64,000 bases of DNA from a virus. Of the stretch, positions 43,933 through 51,413 are shown piece after piece. The notes beneath the pieces are model-generated. The model ran no database searches. It was not told the DNA's origin and worked only from the letters and a program-made list of their open reading frames with translations. The position numbers and the translations under genes are program-made. Within the stretch, counting starts at the first letter, position 1, and every line of letters begins with the position of its first letter. The stretch covers positions 1 to 64,000 of the IMG/VR virus record IMGVR_UViG_3300020187_000025, one strand, 5' to 3'.

Positions 43933-44358
43933 ATGGCATTAACCGGAACATTTGAAACTTATACCCCTGTCTTCTCAGAAACAGAATATACTTATACTTC
44001 TTTATCAGTACCTAATGATATTAGTGTAGATGATCCTTATTATGTTCATAGAGGAACTACTATTATACAATCTCAATCTGCGGTAGAATCTGTAGAAACT
44101 TCTTCTGTTAGTGGATATATAAGTGTTTACCAATTCACATCTTTTAAATCTGAAATTACAGGTGATACATATGACTCCTTAGCAGTTTGGTATAATGTTT
44201 ATAATAATGAAGCCTCTAGAAGTGCTGATTGGAATAATTGGTCATCTCAAGGAGAAATAACTTTTTCAACAACTTTAGCCCCTGAAGATGATGTAAGATC
44301 AAAGGGATATGAATTACTTAAATCTCAAGACGGATGGGGTAATTTAACAGACGCATAA
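43933..44358 (+). CDS. Hypothetical structural protein after S74 fibre
   Basis: A 141-residue beta-rich, Tyr/Ser/Thr-rich protein (TGTFETYTPVFSETEYTYTSLSV). The C-terminal VRSKGYELLKSQDGWGNLTDA resembles a short ending that I have seen on marine phage structural proteins (Y.yLK....f....da). Its promoter-like box is a weaker AAATTTAT variant upstream. It may be a fibre adaptor or chaperone; no function is assigned. Confidence 0.6.
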   Translation: MALTGTFETYTPVFSETEYTYTSLSVPNDISVDDPYYVHRGTTIIQSQSAVESVETSSVSGYISVYQFTSFKSEITGDTYDSLAVWYNVYNNEASRSADWNNWSSQGEITFSTTLAPEDDVRSKGYELLKSQDGWGNLTDA

Positions 44359-44377
44359 TAAATAAAACTAAAATAAA

Positions 44378-45142
44378 ATGGCAGTACCAAGTTCAGGACA
44401 GTTAGGATTATACGAAGATATTTTTACAGCTTTTAATGAACATTCTCAAGGAGATAATTCATTGCACAATGCTTCCACATACGCCGGGTTTTCTACCCCA
44501 GACGCTATGTCTGATTTTTATGGGTATGTAGATGCAGTTGCACCTTCAGTTACAACAAATGCTGCTACTAGTGTTGGAAGTACTAGTATGACAATAAATG
44601 GTAATGTAACTAGCGATGGTGGTGGAACAATTACAGAAAGGGGATTCTATTTTGGAACCTCTACTACTGCTACCAGTAATACAAAATATGTAGTATCAGG
44701 CACCACAGGAGCTTTTTCAAATAGTAGAGGAGGATTATCAGCTGGTACTTTATATAGAATATTTGCCTTTGCAACTAATGTTGCAGGAACCACAATAGCT
44801 GGTAGAGTTGATCAATATACTACATTTACAGCTACTTTTTCCCCATCATCCTTTTATGTAAGAATAGGAGGATATCATACTGATAGACACTATTGGTATA
44901 ATCCAACTTCAGGATGGGTAAATAATTCTACTACTACTAGAAGGCATGCTAACCATGGTGGAGTAACTGTTCAATCTGCAACTAATACCCCTAATTTAGG
45001 ACAAGGTCAACTTACAAATCATCCCCAAGCCCAAGGTGGATCACCATTTGCATGGGGATGTGTGAATAGAAATAAAACACAACTTTTTTCCACTCAATTT
45101 ATCTATAATGGTCAAACTAGAGGAGGTACTTACTCTTGGTAG
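44378..45142 (+). CDS. Adhesin-like protein with Fn3/Ig-like domain
   Basis: A 254-residue protein. The N-terminal ~50 residues (SGQLGLYEDIFTAFNEHSQG...AGFSTPDAMSDFYGY) match a T4-like phage module ending in MSDFYG. Residues ~55-150 form a Bacteroidetes-style Fn3/Ig-like domain (VTTNAATSVGSTSMTINGNV, TSDGGGTITERGFYFGTS, LSAGTLYRIFAFATN). The C-terminal ~100 residues are Asn/Thr/His-rich and may be the binding tip. It closes the fibre region, before a terminator. Confidence 0.7.
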   Translation: MAVPSSGQLGLYEDIFTAFNEHSQGDNSLHNASTYAGFSTPDAMSDFYGYVDAVAPSVTTNAATSVGSTSMTINGNVTSDGGGTITERGFYFGTSTTATSNTKYVVSGTTGAFSNSRGGLSAGTLYRIFAFATNVAGTTIAGRVDQYTTFTATFSPSSFYVRIGGYHTDRHYWYNPTSGWVNNSTTTRRHANHGGVTVQSATNTPNLGQGQLTNHPQAQGGSPFAWGCVNRNKTQLFSTQFIYNGQTRGGTYSW

Positions 45143-45162
45143 TTTATTAAATAGTAAAAATA

Positions 45163-45187
45163 GGGAACGCTTGCGTTCCCTTTTTTT
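45163..45187 (+). terminator. Rho-independent terminator at end of fibre region
   Basis: Stem gggaacg/cgttccc with a cttg loop (45163-45180) followed by seven T. Confidence 0.92.
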
Positions 45188-45202
45188 GTTCTCGTATATA
45201 TT
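45171..45202 (+). promoter_or_regulatory. Host-like promoter TTG-N21-TATATATT, fused to terminator
   Basis: TTG 45171-45173 is the terminator loop; the T tract plus gttctcg make a 21-base spacer; TATATATT 45195-45202 follows. An AATATTTAT box begins four bases later. Confidence 0.5.
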
Positions 45203-45205
45203 TTA

Positions 45206-45214
45206 AATATTTAT
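45206..45214 (+). promoter_or_regulatory. AATATTTAT box before 45239
   Basis: Exact match; it ends 24 bases before the start codon. Confidence 0.5.
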
Positions 45215-45238
45215 ATTAAATAATTAATTAAATTCGTT

Positions 45239-45496
45239 ATGGCAATAAAACAAACAAAGGTAACAGAGGAGGAATTAAAGGAACTAGAAAACTTTCAACA
45301 AAACATTAACGTTATAACATACCAATTAGGACAGTTAGCGTTAAGAAAGTTAAATTTAGAAAAAGAAGAAGAAAATTTGGAAATACGATATGACCAAATA
45401 CTTCTACAAGAAAAAGAATTGGGCGATCGTTTAAAAGAAAAATATGGTAGTGCCCAAATCGATTTAAAAACAGGTGAGATCATACAATCGGAATAA
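45239..45496 (+). CDS. Small coiled-coil protein
   Basis: An 85-residue, almost wholly helical protein with a long heptad region (EEELKELENFQQNINVITYQLGQLALRKLNLEKEEENLEIRYDQI) and a short end EKYGSAQIDLKTGEI. Prefoldin-like proteins with a KYG.g.I.l.tGe end are common in marine T4-like phages next to structural genes. It may be a tail assembly chaperone or a spacer protein; not determinable here. Confidence 0.7.
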   Translation: MAIKQTKVTEEELKELENFQQNINVITYQLGQLALRKLNLEKEEENLEIRYDQILLQEKELGDRLKEKYGSAQIDLKTGEIIQSE

Positions 45497-45515
45497 TGTT
45501 TTTGAACTCCCCTTA

Positions 45516-45524
45516 CATATTTAT
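45516..45524 (+). promoter_or_regulatory. CATATTTAT box before tail sheath
   Basis: It ends 23 bases before the sheath start and overlaps the palindrome at 45520-45534. Confidence 0.5.
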
Positions 45525-45534
45525 CATTGATAAA
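45520..45534 (+). other. Inverted repeat TTTATC-att-GATAAA
   Basis: A perfect 6-bp arm, 3-base centre, overlapping the promoter-like box; the same arrangement occurs before the scaffold gene. Confidence 0.4.
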
Positions 45535-45547
45535 ATAACTAATAACA

Positions 45548-47284
45548 ATGGCTGAAACTTTATTATCCCCAGGAGTATTAACACGTGAGAACGATCAATC
45601 ACTAGTTACTCAAGGACCTATTGTTGCAGGTTTGGCTTTAGTAGGCCCAACTGTAAAAGGACCTGTTAATGTTCCAACAGTAGTTACTTCATATAGTGAC
45701 TTCAAAAATAAATTTGGTGGTGCATTCGAAAGTGCTAGTATTCGATATGAATATTTAACTTCAATCGCTGTAAACAATTACTTCCAACAAGGTGGTGAGA
45801 CTGCTTTAATAACTAGAGTTGCATCTGGTTCTTACACTCCCTCAACCGCTGACGTTAGAGCAATTATGCATGCTGATTCTTCTTCATTCACATTAGAGAC
45901 AATTTCTCAAGGTGAAATCATGAACAACTCAGGTAGTGTATCTACAAGTGGTTCATTAGTAAGTGGTTCAGGTGATAACGTACGTTGGGAAATTGCAGGA
46001 ATTGATTCAGGAAGTGGTACGTTTAATCTACTAGTTCGTGGTGGAAATGACAATTCTAAATCAAAAACAATATTAGAAAGCTGGAATGATTTATCATTAG
46101 ATCCAAATTCAGACAACTATATCGAAGCTGTAATTGGTAACCAAACAAGAAACTTCGATACCGATAGTGATGGTAATCAATTTATCCAAACAACTGGATC
46201 TTACGTTAATAACAGCCGTTACGTAAGAGTATCTTCAGTAGGGTTACCAACATTAAACTACTTAGATAACGACGGAAACTTTAAAGCAGAATACACTTCA
46301 TCTCTACCACAAGTAGGAAGTGGATCTTTAGAAGGAGCATTTGCAAATGGTACTGGTAAAATTTATGGAGATGGTGCTAATGCAAACACTAGATTAAAAA
46401 TGTTTGATGAAATTGATGTTTCATCTATCCAAGGTCTAGAACCATCTCACTATACAGCCTCACTAGCTCTTCTACAAAATCAAGACGAATACGATTATGA
46501 AATCTTATCTATTCCCGGTGTAACAATTCAAAACGGATTAGTTGCTGTAAATACAGCGATTGATACGGTTACAGAAAGAGGAGATGCGATTGCCGTAGTT
46601 GATACAAGAAATTATGGTTCAACACTTAACCAAGCCGTAACTTCCGCTGGAGCTGTTGATTCAAGCTACGCTGCTACATACTGGCCTTGGGTTCAAGTAC
46701 AATCAGGTGAAACTGGAAAACTAGTTTGGGCACCTGCTTCTACAGTAATTCCTGGAGTATATGCTACTAACGATAGATTAGGAGCTGAATGGTTCGCACC
46801 TGCTGGATTTAACAGAGGTGGTGTAGGTGGTGTAATCCAAGCTGAAAGAAAATTATCACCAGCTGATCGTGATAAACTGTATTTAGCTAAAGTTAACCCA
46901 TTAGCTACATTCCCAGGAAATGGAACAGTAGCATTTGGACAGAAAACATTACAAACTAAAGCAACTGCCTTAGATAGAGTAAATGTAAGAAGATTGTTAA
47001 TTGAATTGAAACGTACTATTGGAAACATTGGTAAAACGTTACTATTCGAACAAAACACAGCTGCAACTAGAAATAGATTTTTATCACAAGTTAACCCATA
47101 TCTAGAATCAATACAACAACGTCAAGGATTGTACACTTATAGAGTGGTAATGGATGATACAAACAACACAGCTGATGTGATTGACAGAAATCAAATGGTA
47201 GGACAAATATTCATCCAACCAACTAAAACAGCTGAATATATAATCTTAGACTTTAATGTAACGCCTACTGGTGTAACATTCTAA
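45548..47284 (+). CDS. gp18: Tail sheath protein (T4 gp18-like)
   Basis: A 578-residue contractile sheath subunit. Family features: LLSPGVLTRENDQSLVTQGPIVAGLALVGPTVKGPVNVPTVVTSYSDFKNKFG at the N-terminus, YDYEILSIPGV in the middle, AATYWPWVQV.....GKLVWAPASTVIPGVYATNDRL, and the C-terminal handshake region with VNVRRLLIELKRTIGNIGKTLLFEQN and NPYLESIQQRQGLYTYRVVMDDTNN. Length is near the family norm (T4: 659). It proves a myovirus tail. Confidence 0.96.
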   Translation: MAETLLSPGVLTRENDQSLVTQGPIVAGLALVGPTVKGPVNVPTVVTSYSDFKNKFGGAFESASIRYEYLTSIAVNNYFQQGGETALITRVASGSYTPSTADVRAIMHADSSSFTLETISQGEIMNNSGSVSTSGSLVSGSGDNVRWEIAGIDSGSGTFNLLVRGGNDNSKSKTILESWNDLSLDPNSDNYIEAVIGNQTRNFDTDSDGNQFIQTTGSYVNNSRYVRVSSVGLPTLNYLDNDGNFKAEYTSSLPQVGSGSLEGAFANGTGKIYGDGANANTRLKMFDEIDVSSIQGLEPSHYTASLALLQNQDEYDYEILSIPGVTIQNGLVAVNTAIDTVTERGDAIAVVDTRNYGSTLNQAVTSAGAVDSSYAATYWPWVQVQSGETGKLVWAPASTVIPGVYATNDRLGAEWFAPAGFNRGGVGGVIQAERKLSPADRDKLYLAKVNPLATFPGNGTVAFGQKTLQTKATALDRVNVRRLLIELKRTIGNIGKTLLFEQNTAATRNRFLSQVNPYLESIQQRQGLYTYRVVMDDTNNTADVIDRNQMVGQIFIQPTKTAEYIILDFNVTPTGVTF

Positions 47285-47298
47285 AAGTTTAAAAATAC

Positions 47299-47307
47299 AA
47301 TATTTAT
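47299..47307 (+). promoter_or_regulatory. AATATTTAT box before tail tube
   Basis: Exact match; it ends 17 bases before the tail tube start. Confidence 0.55.
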
Positions 47308-47324
47308 AATAAACATAAATTAAA

Positions 47325-47810
47325 ATGGCAGTATTAGATCCCAATGAAATAATGTTCACCGCCTTTGAACCCAAAGTGCAAAACAGGTTCATTCTATATG
47401 TAGACGGTATTCCCGCTTACTTAATCAAGAACGCAACTGCACCTGGATTCGACGCTGGTGAAATCACCTTAGATCATATTAACACTTACCGTAAAGTAAA
47501 AGGTAAAGTTCGTTGGAACGATATGACTTTAGGTTTATATGATCCTGTAACCCCATCAGGAGCTCAAGCCGTAATGGAATGGGCACGTTTAGCTCACGAA
47601 TCAGTAACTGGTCGTGACGGATATTCAGATTTCTACAAGAAAGACTTAACATTAGATATATTAGGTCCTGTAGGAGATGTAGTATCAGAATGGGTGATCA
47701 AAGGAGCATACGTTAAAACTGCCAGTTTCGGTGAATACGATTGGAGTGCAGATGCTGCTATCAATTTAGATATCACCATTGCAATGGATTATTGTATCCT
47801 AAACTTCTAA
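47325..47810 (+). CDS. gp19: Tail tube protein (T4 gp19-like)
   Basis: A 161-residue tube subunit (T4 gp19: 163). Typical segments: FEPKVQNRFILYVDGIPAYLIKNATAPGFDAGEITLDHINTYRKVKGKVRWNDMTLGLYDPVTPSGAQAVMEW, and DVVSEWVIKGAYVKTASFGEYDWSADAAINLDITIAMDYCIL at the end. It is directly after the sheath gene, as in T4-like genomes. Confidence 0.95.
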   Translation: MAVLDPNEIMFTAFEPKVQNRFILYVDGIPAYLIKNATAPGFDAGEITLDHINTYRKVKGKVRWNDMTLGLYDPVTPSGAQAVMEWARLAHESVTGRDGYSDFYKKDLTLDILGPVGDVVSEWVIKGAYVKTASFGEYDWSADAAINLDITIAMDYCILNF

Positions 47811-47838
47811 AAATACCCCAACCCTCCAACCCTGAATT

Positions 47839-47864
47839 AGGTGTTCCATTTGGAACACCTTTTT
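47839..47864 (+). terminator. Rho-independent terminator after tail tube
   Basis: Stem aggtgttcc (47839-47847) with ggaacacct (47852-47860), loop attt, T tract to 47864. Confidence 0.9.
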
Positions 47865-47880
47865 CTATTTCGTATATTTA
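47849..47880 (+). promoter_or_regulatory. Host-like promoter TTTG-N20-TATATTTA, fused to terminator
   Basis: TTTG 47849-47852 spans the terminator loop and first stem base; a 20-base spacer includes the T tract and ends in cg; TATATTTA is at 47873-47880, 25 bases before 47906. The best match of the class. Confidence 0.65.
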
Positions 47881-47905
47881 TATACACAAATAAGTTATTT
47901 ATAGT

Positions 47906-48679
47906 ATGGAACAACAAGTTACAGAAAACAAATTTAAATTTCCCACTGAAGTCGTTGAGTTACCATCTAAAGGATTAATATATCCTAAGGACAACCCACT
48001 ATCATCCGGCAAGATAGAAATGAAATACATGACAGCTAAGGAAGAAGATATCCTTACCAACCAGAATTATATTTCAAAAGGTATAGTGTTGGATAAACTC
48101 ATTGAATCGCTGATTGTCTCTAAAATTAATTATAGAGATTTAATTACAGGAGATAAAAATGCCTTATTAATAGCATCTCGTGTATTAGGTTATGGTAAAG
48201 ACTATACCTTTAAATCCTTTAATTCTTCAACAAGTCAAATGGAAGATTTTACAATTGATTTAACAACCCTAGAAGATAAACTATTAGATCCTAATGATCT
48301 TAAAGAAAACGGAGTAAATGAATTTGAATTTACATTACCACATTCAAAAACCACCATTACTTACAAGTTATTAACACATGGTGATGAAAAGGATATAGAA
48401 AGGGAAATTAAAGGATTACAAAAAATTAATAAAGAAACTTCACCGGAATCCTCAACCCGTTTAAAATACTTAATTACATCAGTAGATGGTGATAGAGAAA
48501 AGAAAACAATTAGAGAATTTGTAGATACCTACTTATTAGCTAGAGATTCTAGGTCTTTGCGTGAAGAAATTAAACGCATAGCCCCAGATGTAAATTTAAT
48601 ATATACCGGGGAAGATGACGAGGAGGACATCGTTATCCCCATCAATCTTAACTTTTTTTGGCCTGACGCCCGAATATAG
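47906..48679 (+). CDS. Baseplate protein (T4 gp26-like)
   Basis: A 257-residue protein matching the T4-type baseplate protein family: FPTEVVELPSKGLIYPKDNPLSSGKIEMKYMTAKEEDILTNQNYISKGIVLDKLIESLIV at residues 9-70 is the signature, and DLITGDKNALLIASRVLGYGKDY follows. It ends in IPINLNFFWPDARI, a usual-looking end for the family. It lies before the tape measure gene. A second reading frame starts inside the last 65 bases (next entry), near a run of seven T at 48653-48659. Confidence 0.85.
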   Translation: MEQQVTENKFKFPTEVVELPSKGLIYPKDNPLSSGKIEMKYMTAKEEDILTNQNYISKGIVLDKLIESLIVSKINYRDLITGDKNALLIASRVLGYGKDYTFKSFNSSTSQMEDFTIDLTTLEDKLLDPNDLKENGVNEFEFTLPHSKTTITYKLLTHGDEKDIEREIKGLQKINKETSPESSTRLKYLITSVDGDREKKTIREFVDTYLLARDSRSLREEIKRIAPDVNLIYTGEDDEEDIVIPINLNFFWPDARI

Positions 48680-48929
48680 GCAAAATCTATTTTCTCAAAT
48701 ACATGAAATTGTATTTCATGGTAATGGGGGATATGATTGGCATACCCTATATAATATGCCTATTTGGCTTCGTAATTTTACCTTTAAAAAAATTGAAGAA
48801 TATTACGAAAAACAAAACGAAGCTAATGATAAGCAAAATAATATGCTTAAAAATAATAGCAAAGAAATAGCAAGACCTAATATTAATCCTGCTAATGTAT
48901 ATAATGCATCAGTGCCTACTAAAAAGTAG
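48615..48929 (+). CDS. Overlapping protein upstream of tape measure, possible assembly chaperone
   Basis: A 104-residue product in the +1 frame relative to the gp26-like gene; the start ATG 48615 lies inside that gene, or the frame is entered by slippage at T7 (48653-48659), after which it reads FGLTPEYRQNLFSQIHEIVF. The core has HGNGGYDWHTLYNMPIWLRNFTFKKIEEYYEKQ. The position between a baseplate/tail gene and the tape measure, and the overlap, recall G/GT tail assembly chaperones of other phages. The last codons are part of a terminator hairpin. Confidence 0.65.
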   Translation: MTRRTSLSPSILTFFGLTPEYRQNLFSQIHEIVFHGNGGYDWHTLYNMPIWLRNFTFKKIEEYYEKQNEANDKQNNMLKNNSKEIARPNINPANVYNASVPTKK

Positions 48930-48937
48930 GCACTTTT
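48911..48937 (+). terminator. Terminator overlapping gene end
   Basis: A perfect 10-bp stem (agtgcctact with agtaggcact), AAAA loop, short tttc tract. It includes the last codons and stop of the 48615 gene. Confidence 0.75.
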
Positions 48938-48946
48938 CATATTTAT
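48938..48946 (+). promoter_or_regulatory. CATATTTAT box before tape measure
   Basis: It sits directly after the terminator; it ends 15 bases before the tape measure start. Confidence 0.5.
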
Positions 48947-48961
48947 ATTATATACCCTTAT

Positions 48962-51136
48962 ATGGCTGACGAAGAAGATAATATTAAAAAGGAGTTTAGA
49001 TCTGCAGCAGAAGAAACAGCAGCGGTGTTTGGAAATACCCTAGCTAGTATCTCAGAAGAATATTCTAGAAAATTAAGAGAAGAAGCAGATAACCTTGATG
49101 ATTTAGGTAAATCTTTATTAAGAAATTTTAAAAATGATTTAGCTTCTTTAGGTAGATCTAGTTCAGCTTTATTAGATATCCAAACTAAATTATTAAATGG
49201 TAATTTAAAACAACAAGATATAGCTAAAGCTATTCAATCTATTGATTTAAAAATCAATAAAATTAGAAATGATAGAAATCAACTTGAACTCGAATTTGGT
49301 AAACTTTCTAAAAAACAAGAAGAAGACTTTACTAAAGCATTATCAATTGCCCAGGAACAGAAAAAATCAATTAAAGAACAAGGTCAAGAATTAGATAATG
49401 TTAATAAAAAATTAGGAGTAGCAGGAACTGCTCTAGGAATTGCTGGAGGAATCCTTAAAAAAATATCAGGCACTAATCCTTTTGAAAATATAGTCTCCTC
49501 AGCGGCCGCCGCAAATGCTCAAATTAAACTTAATAATGAAGAATTAAAAGATTCTTTAAACCTTACAGAAGAAAGAAGAGCAGAACTTACAAAAGAAAAT
49601 CAAGATTTAAAATCTCAAACAACTGTTAGAGGTCAAATTGGAAAAAAACTTAAAGAATCCTTAACAGTTACTAACCTAGTAATGGTAGCGGGTGCCGCTA
49701 TTTTAAAATCTGCACTTGAATTAAATAAAGTTCAAACTGAATTTAGAAGATTAACAGGAGAATCAGCATCAAATTTTACAAGTTTTAATGACGCTTTAAT
49801 TAGTGGTATTGATCAAATTAAAACCCTAACAGCACTAACAGAACAATTTGGGTTTAATGCTAATGCTGCTTTTGATCAAATTAATATCCAAGAAGCAGCT
49901 GAACTAGAAGTATTACTTGGCCTATCAGCTGAAGAAGCAGGTTTACTAGCATTTAATGCCCAAGTAAGTGGTGAAAATTTAAAAGATGGAGCTGCTAATG
50001 CCTTTAAAGGAGTAAGTCCTTTATTATCTCAAAGAAAAATTTTACAAGAAATTGCTAAAGTTTCTCCTTCTATAGCTATGTCTTTTGGTAATAGTAATGA
50101 AGAACTAGCTAAGGCTGCTTCTAATGCTAAATTATTAGGATTAAATTTAAGCCAAGTAGATAAAATAGCAGGAGGTTTATTAGACATAGAACAATCCCTT
50201 ACAGCTGAATTTGAAGCTGAAGTTATTACTGGAAAACAGTTAAATTTAGAAAGAGCAAGAATGTTTGCTTTAACTAACGATTTAGCAGGGGTAACAAAAG
50301 AATTAACTAAACAGGGTATTACCCAAGAAAGTTTTGCAAAGTCTAATAGAATTGAGCAAGAAGCAGTAGCTGCAGCACTTGGTTTAAGTAGAGATGAATT
50401 ATCTAAATCTTTACAAGAACAAGCTATCCTTAGTGGAATGAGTGCTGAAGAAATTAAAGCTAAAGAAATAGCAGATGCTAAAAGATTAACAGCACAACAA
50501 CAACTTAATAAAGCAATAGAAAAAATGACTGTTGCTCTAGCAGGGCCTGTAGAATTAATGGCTAGTTTGCTTAGTAATTCGGTAGTATTATATACTACTA
50601 TGGGAATGATTGGAGTTATTATGACCCAGTCTATTTTAGGTAGCATGGTTAAGCTTGGTGCAGCACTAATTCCCGTAATTGCAAGAATGGGGTTTCTAGT
50701 TGGGTTAAGTGTAGCTGATGCTACTGCTAAATTAACAGCTTTGTCTGCTGCTACTTTAGGTATAGGAACCATAGTTGCACTTGCAGCGGCAGGTGCTGGT
50801 ATAGCTTATTTATATAATAAAGTAAGTGAAGCTAAGTCACAAGGTGTCAATGATGGTATAGCACCATCCTCAAAAGGTCCATTTACTATTACAGATAGCT
50901 ATGGAGCAACGGCAATCACAGCTAAAGGAGATGGATTAGCAGTATCACCAAACATCAGAAGAGAGGGTAGAAACGATAGTGCCCCAATCGATTACGAAAA
51001 ACTAGCAAACGCAATCGCTAAAGGTGCTGAAAGAGGTACTTCACGTGCTACTGTAGTTACAAATTTAGATGGTGATAGAATATCCACTCGATTACAACCA
51101 TCACTAGCAGTTAATACTAGAAGATATTCAGTTTAA
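48962..51136 (+). CDS. Tail tape measure protein
   Basis: A 724-residue protein. Residues ~1-250 are charged, Gln/Lys/Glu-rich helices (coiled coil). Residues ~260-510 are helical with SASNFTSFNDALISGIDQI and NAAFDQINIQEAAELEVLL. From ~520 to 610 lie several hydrophobic segments (MASLLSNSVVLYTTMGMIGVIMTQSILG, LGAALIPVIARMGFLVGL, LSAATLGIGTIVALAAAGAGIAYLY). The C-terminus (~650-724) is polar. Order, length and hydrophobic cluster fit a tape measure (T4 gp29 is 590). It sets tail length and is extruded before DNA ejection. Confidence 0.85.
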   Translation: MADEEDNIKKEFRSAAEETAAVFGNTLASISEEYSRKLREEADNLDDLGKSLLRNFKNDLASLGRSSSALLDIQTKLLNGNLKQQDIAKAIQSIDLKINKIRNDRNQLELEFGKLSKKQEEDFTKALSIAQEQKKSIKEQGQELDNVNKKLGVAGTALGIAGGILKKISGTNPFENIVSSAAAANAQIKLNNEELKDSLNLTEERRAELTKENQDLKSQTTVRGQIGKKLKESLTVTNLVMVAGAAILKSALELNKVQTEFRRLTGESASNFTSFNDALISGIDQIKTLTALTEQFGFNANAAFDQINIQEAAELEVLLGLSAEEAGLLAFNAQVSGENLKDGAANAFKGVSPLLSQRKILQEIAKVSPSIAMSFGNSNEELAKAASNAKLLGLNLSQVDKIAGGLLDIEQSLTAEFEAEVITGKQLNLERARMFALTNDLAGVTKELTKQGITQESFAKSNRIEQEAVAAALGLSRDELSKSLQEQAILSGMSAEEIKAKEIADAKRLTAQQQLNKAIEKMTVALAGPVELMASLLSNSVVLYTTMGMIGVIMTQSILGSMVKLGAALIPVIARMGFLVGLSVADATAKLTALSAATLGIGTIVALAAAGAGIAYLYNKVSEAKSQGVNDGIAPSSKGPFTITDSYGATAITAKGDGLAVSPNIRREGRNDSAPIDYEKLANAIAKGAERGTSRATVVTNLDGDRISTRLQPSLAVNTRRYSV

Positions 51137-51138
51137 AA

Positions 51139-51147
51139 TATTTATAA
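51139..51147 (+). promoter_or_regulatory. AATATTTAT box before 51165
   Basis: Exact match; it ends 17 bases before the start codon and probably serves the baseplate operon. Confidence 0.55.
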
Positions 51148-51164
51148 TAAATAAAATTAAAATT

Positions 51165-51410
51165 ATGGCGATCCTAGGAACAGAAAAAACATCCAATTTA
51201 AGTACAGGAGGAGTAAAACCTGATAATCTTGATATTTTAAGAGATTCAAACTTACATGATGTAGCTTCTTTAAGTGGTCAAGGTTTACCACAAGTAAATC
51301 CTGCAATAACAAAGCTACAACCTGCTAACCCATCAGATCTTGATTTAAATGGTGGTTTACCTAAAACAGGTACTTATAGAGATAACGCACCTGAGGGGGC
51401 ATCATTCTAA
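51165..51410 (+). CDS. Small baseplate-operon protein
   Basis: An 81-residue, low-complexity polar protein rich in Asn, Leu, Asp and Gly (NLSTGGVKPDNLDILRDSNLHDVASLSGQGLPQVNP). It starts an uninterrupted run of baseplate genes with 0-10 base gaps. No family is recognised; probably a flexible virion linker or an assembly factor. Confidence 0.6.
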   Translation: MAILGTEKTSNLSTGGVKPDNLDILRDSNLHDVASLSGQGLPQVNPAITKLQPANPSDLDLNGGLPKTGTYRDNAPEGASF

Positions 51411-51413
51411 AAA

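Noticed and set aside
48653-48679. The end of the gp26-like protein as a frameshift error
   Set aside because: The zero-frame end FFWPDARI looks like a normal family end, so the overlap is better read as two genes or programmed recoding than as a broken gene.
50029-50772. A 247-codon minus-strand frame opposite the tape measure
   Set aside because: Low-complexity shadow of the helical + strand gene, without start context or family signature.
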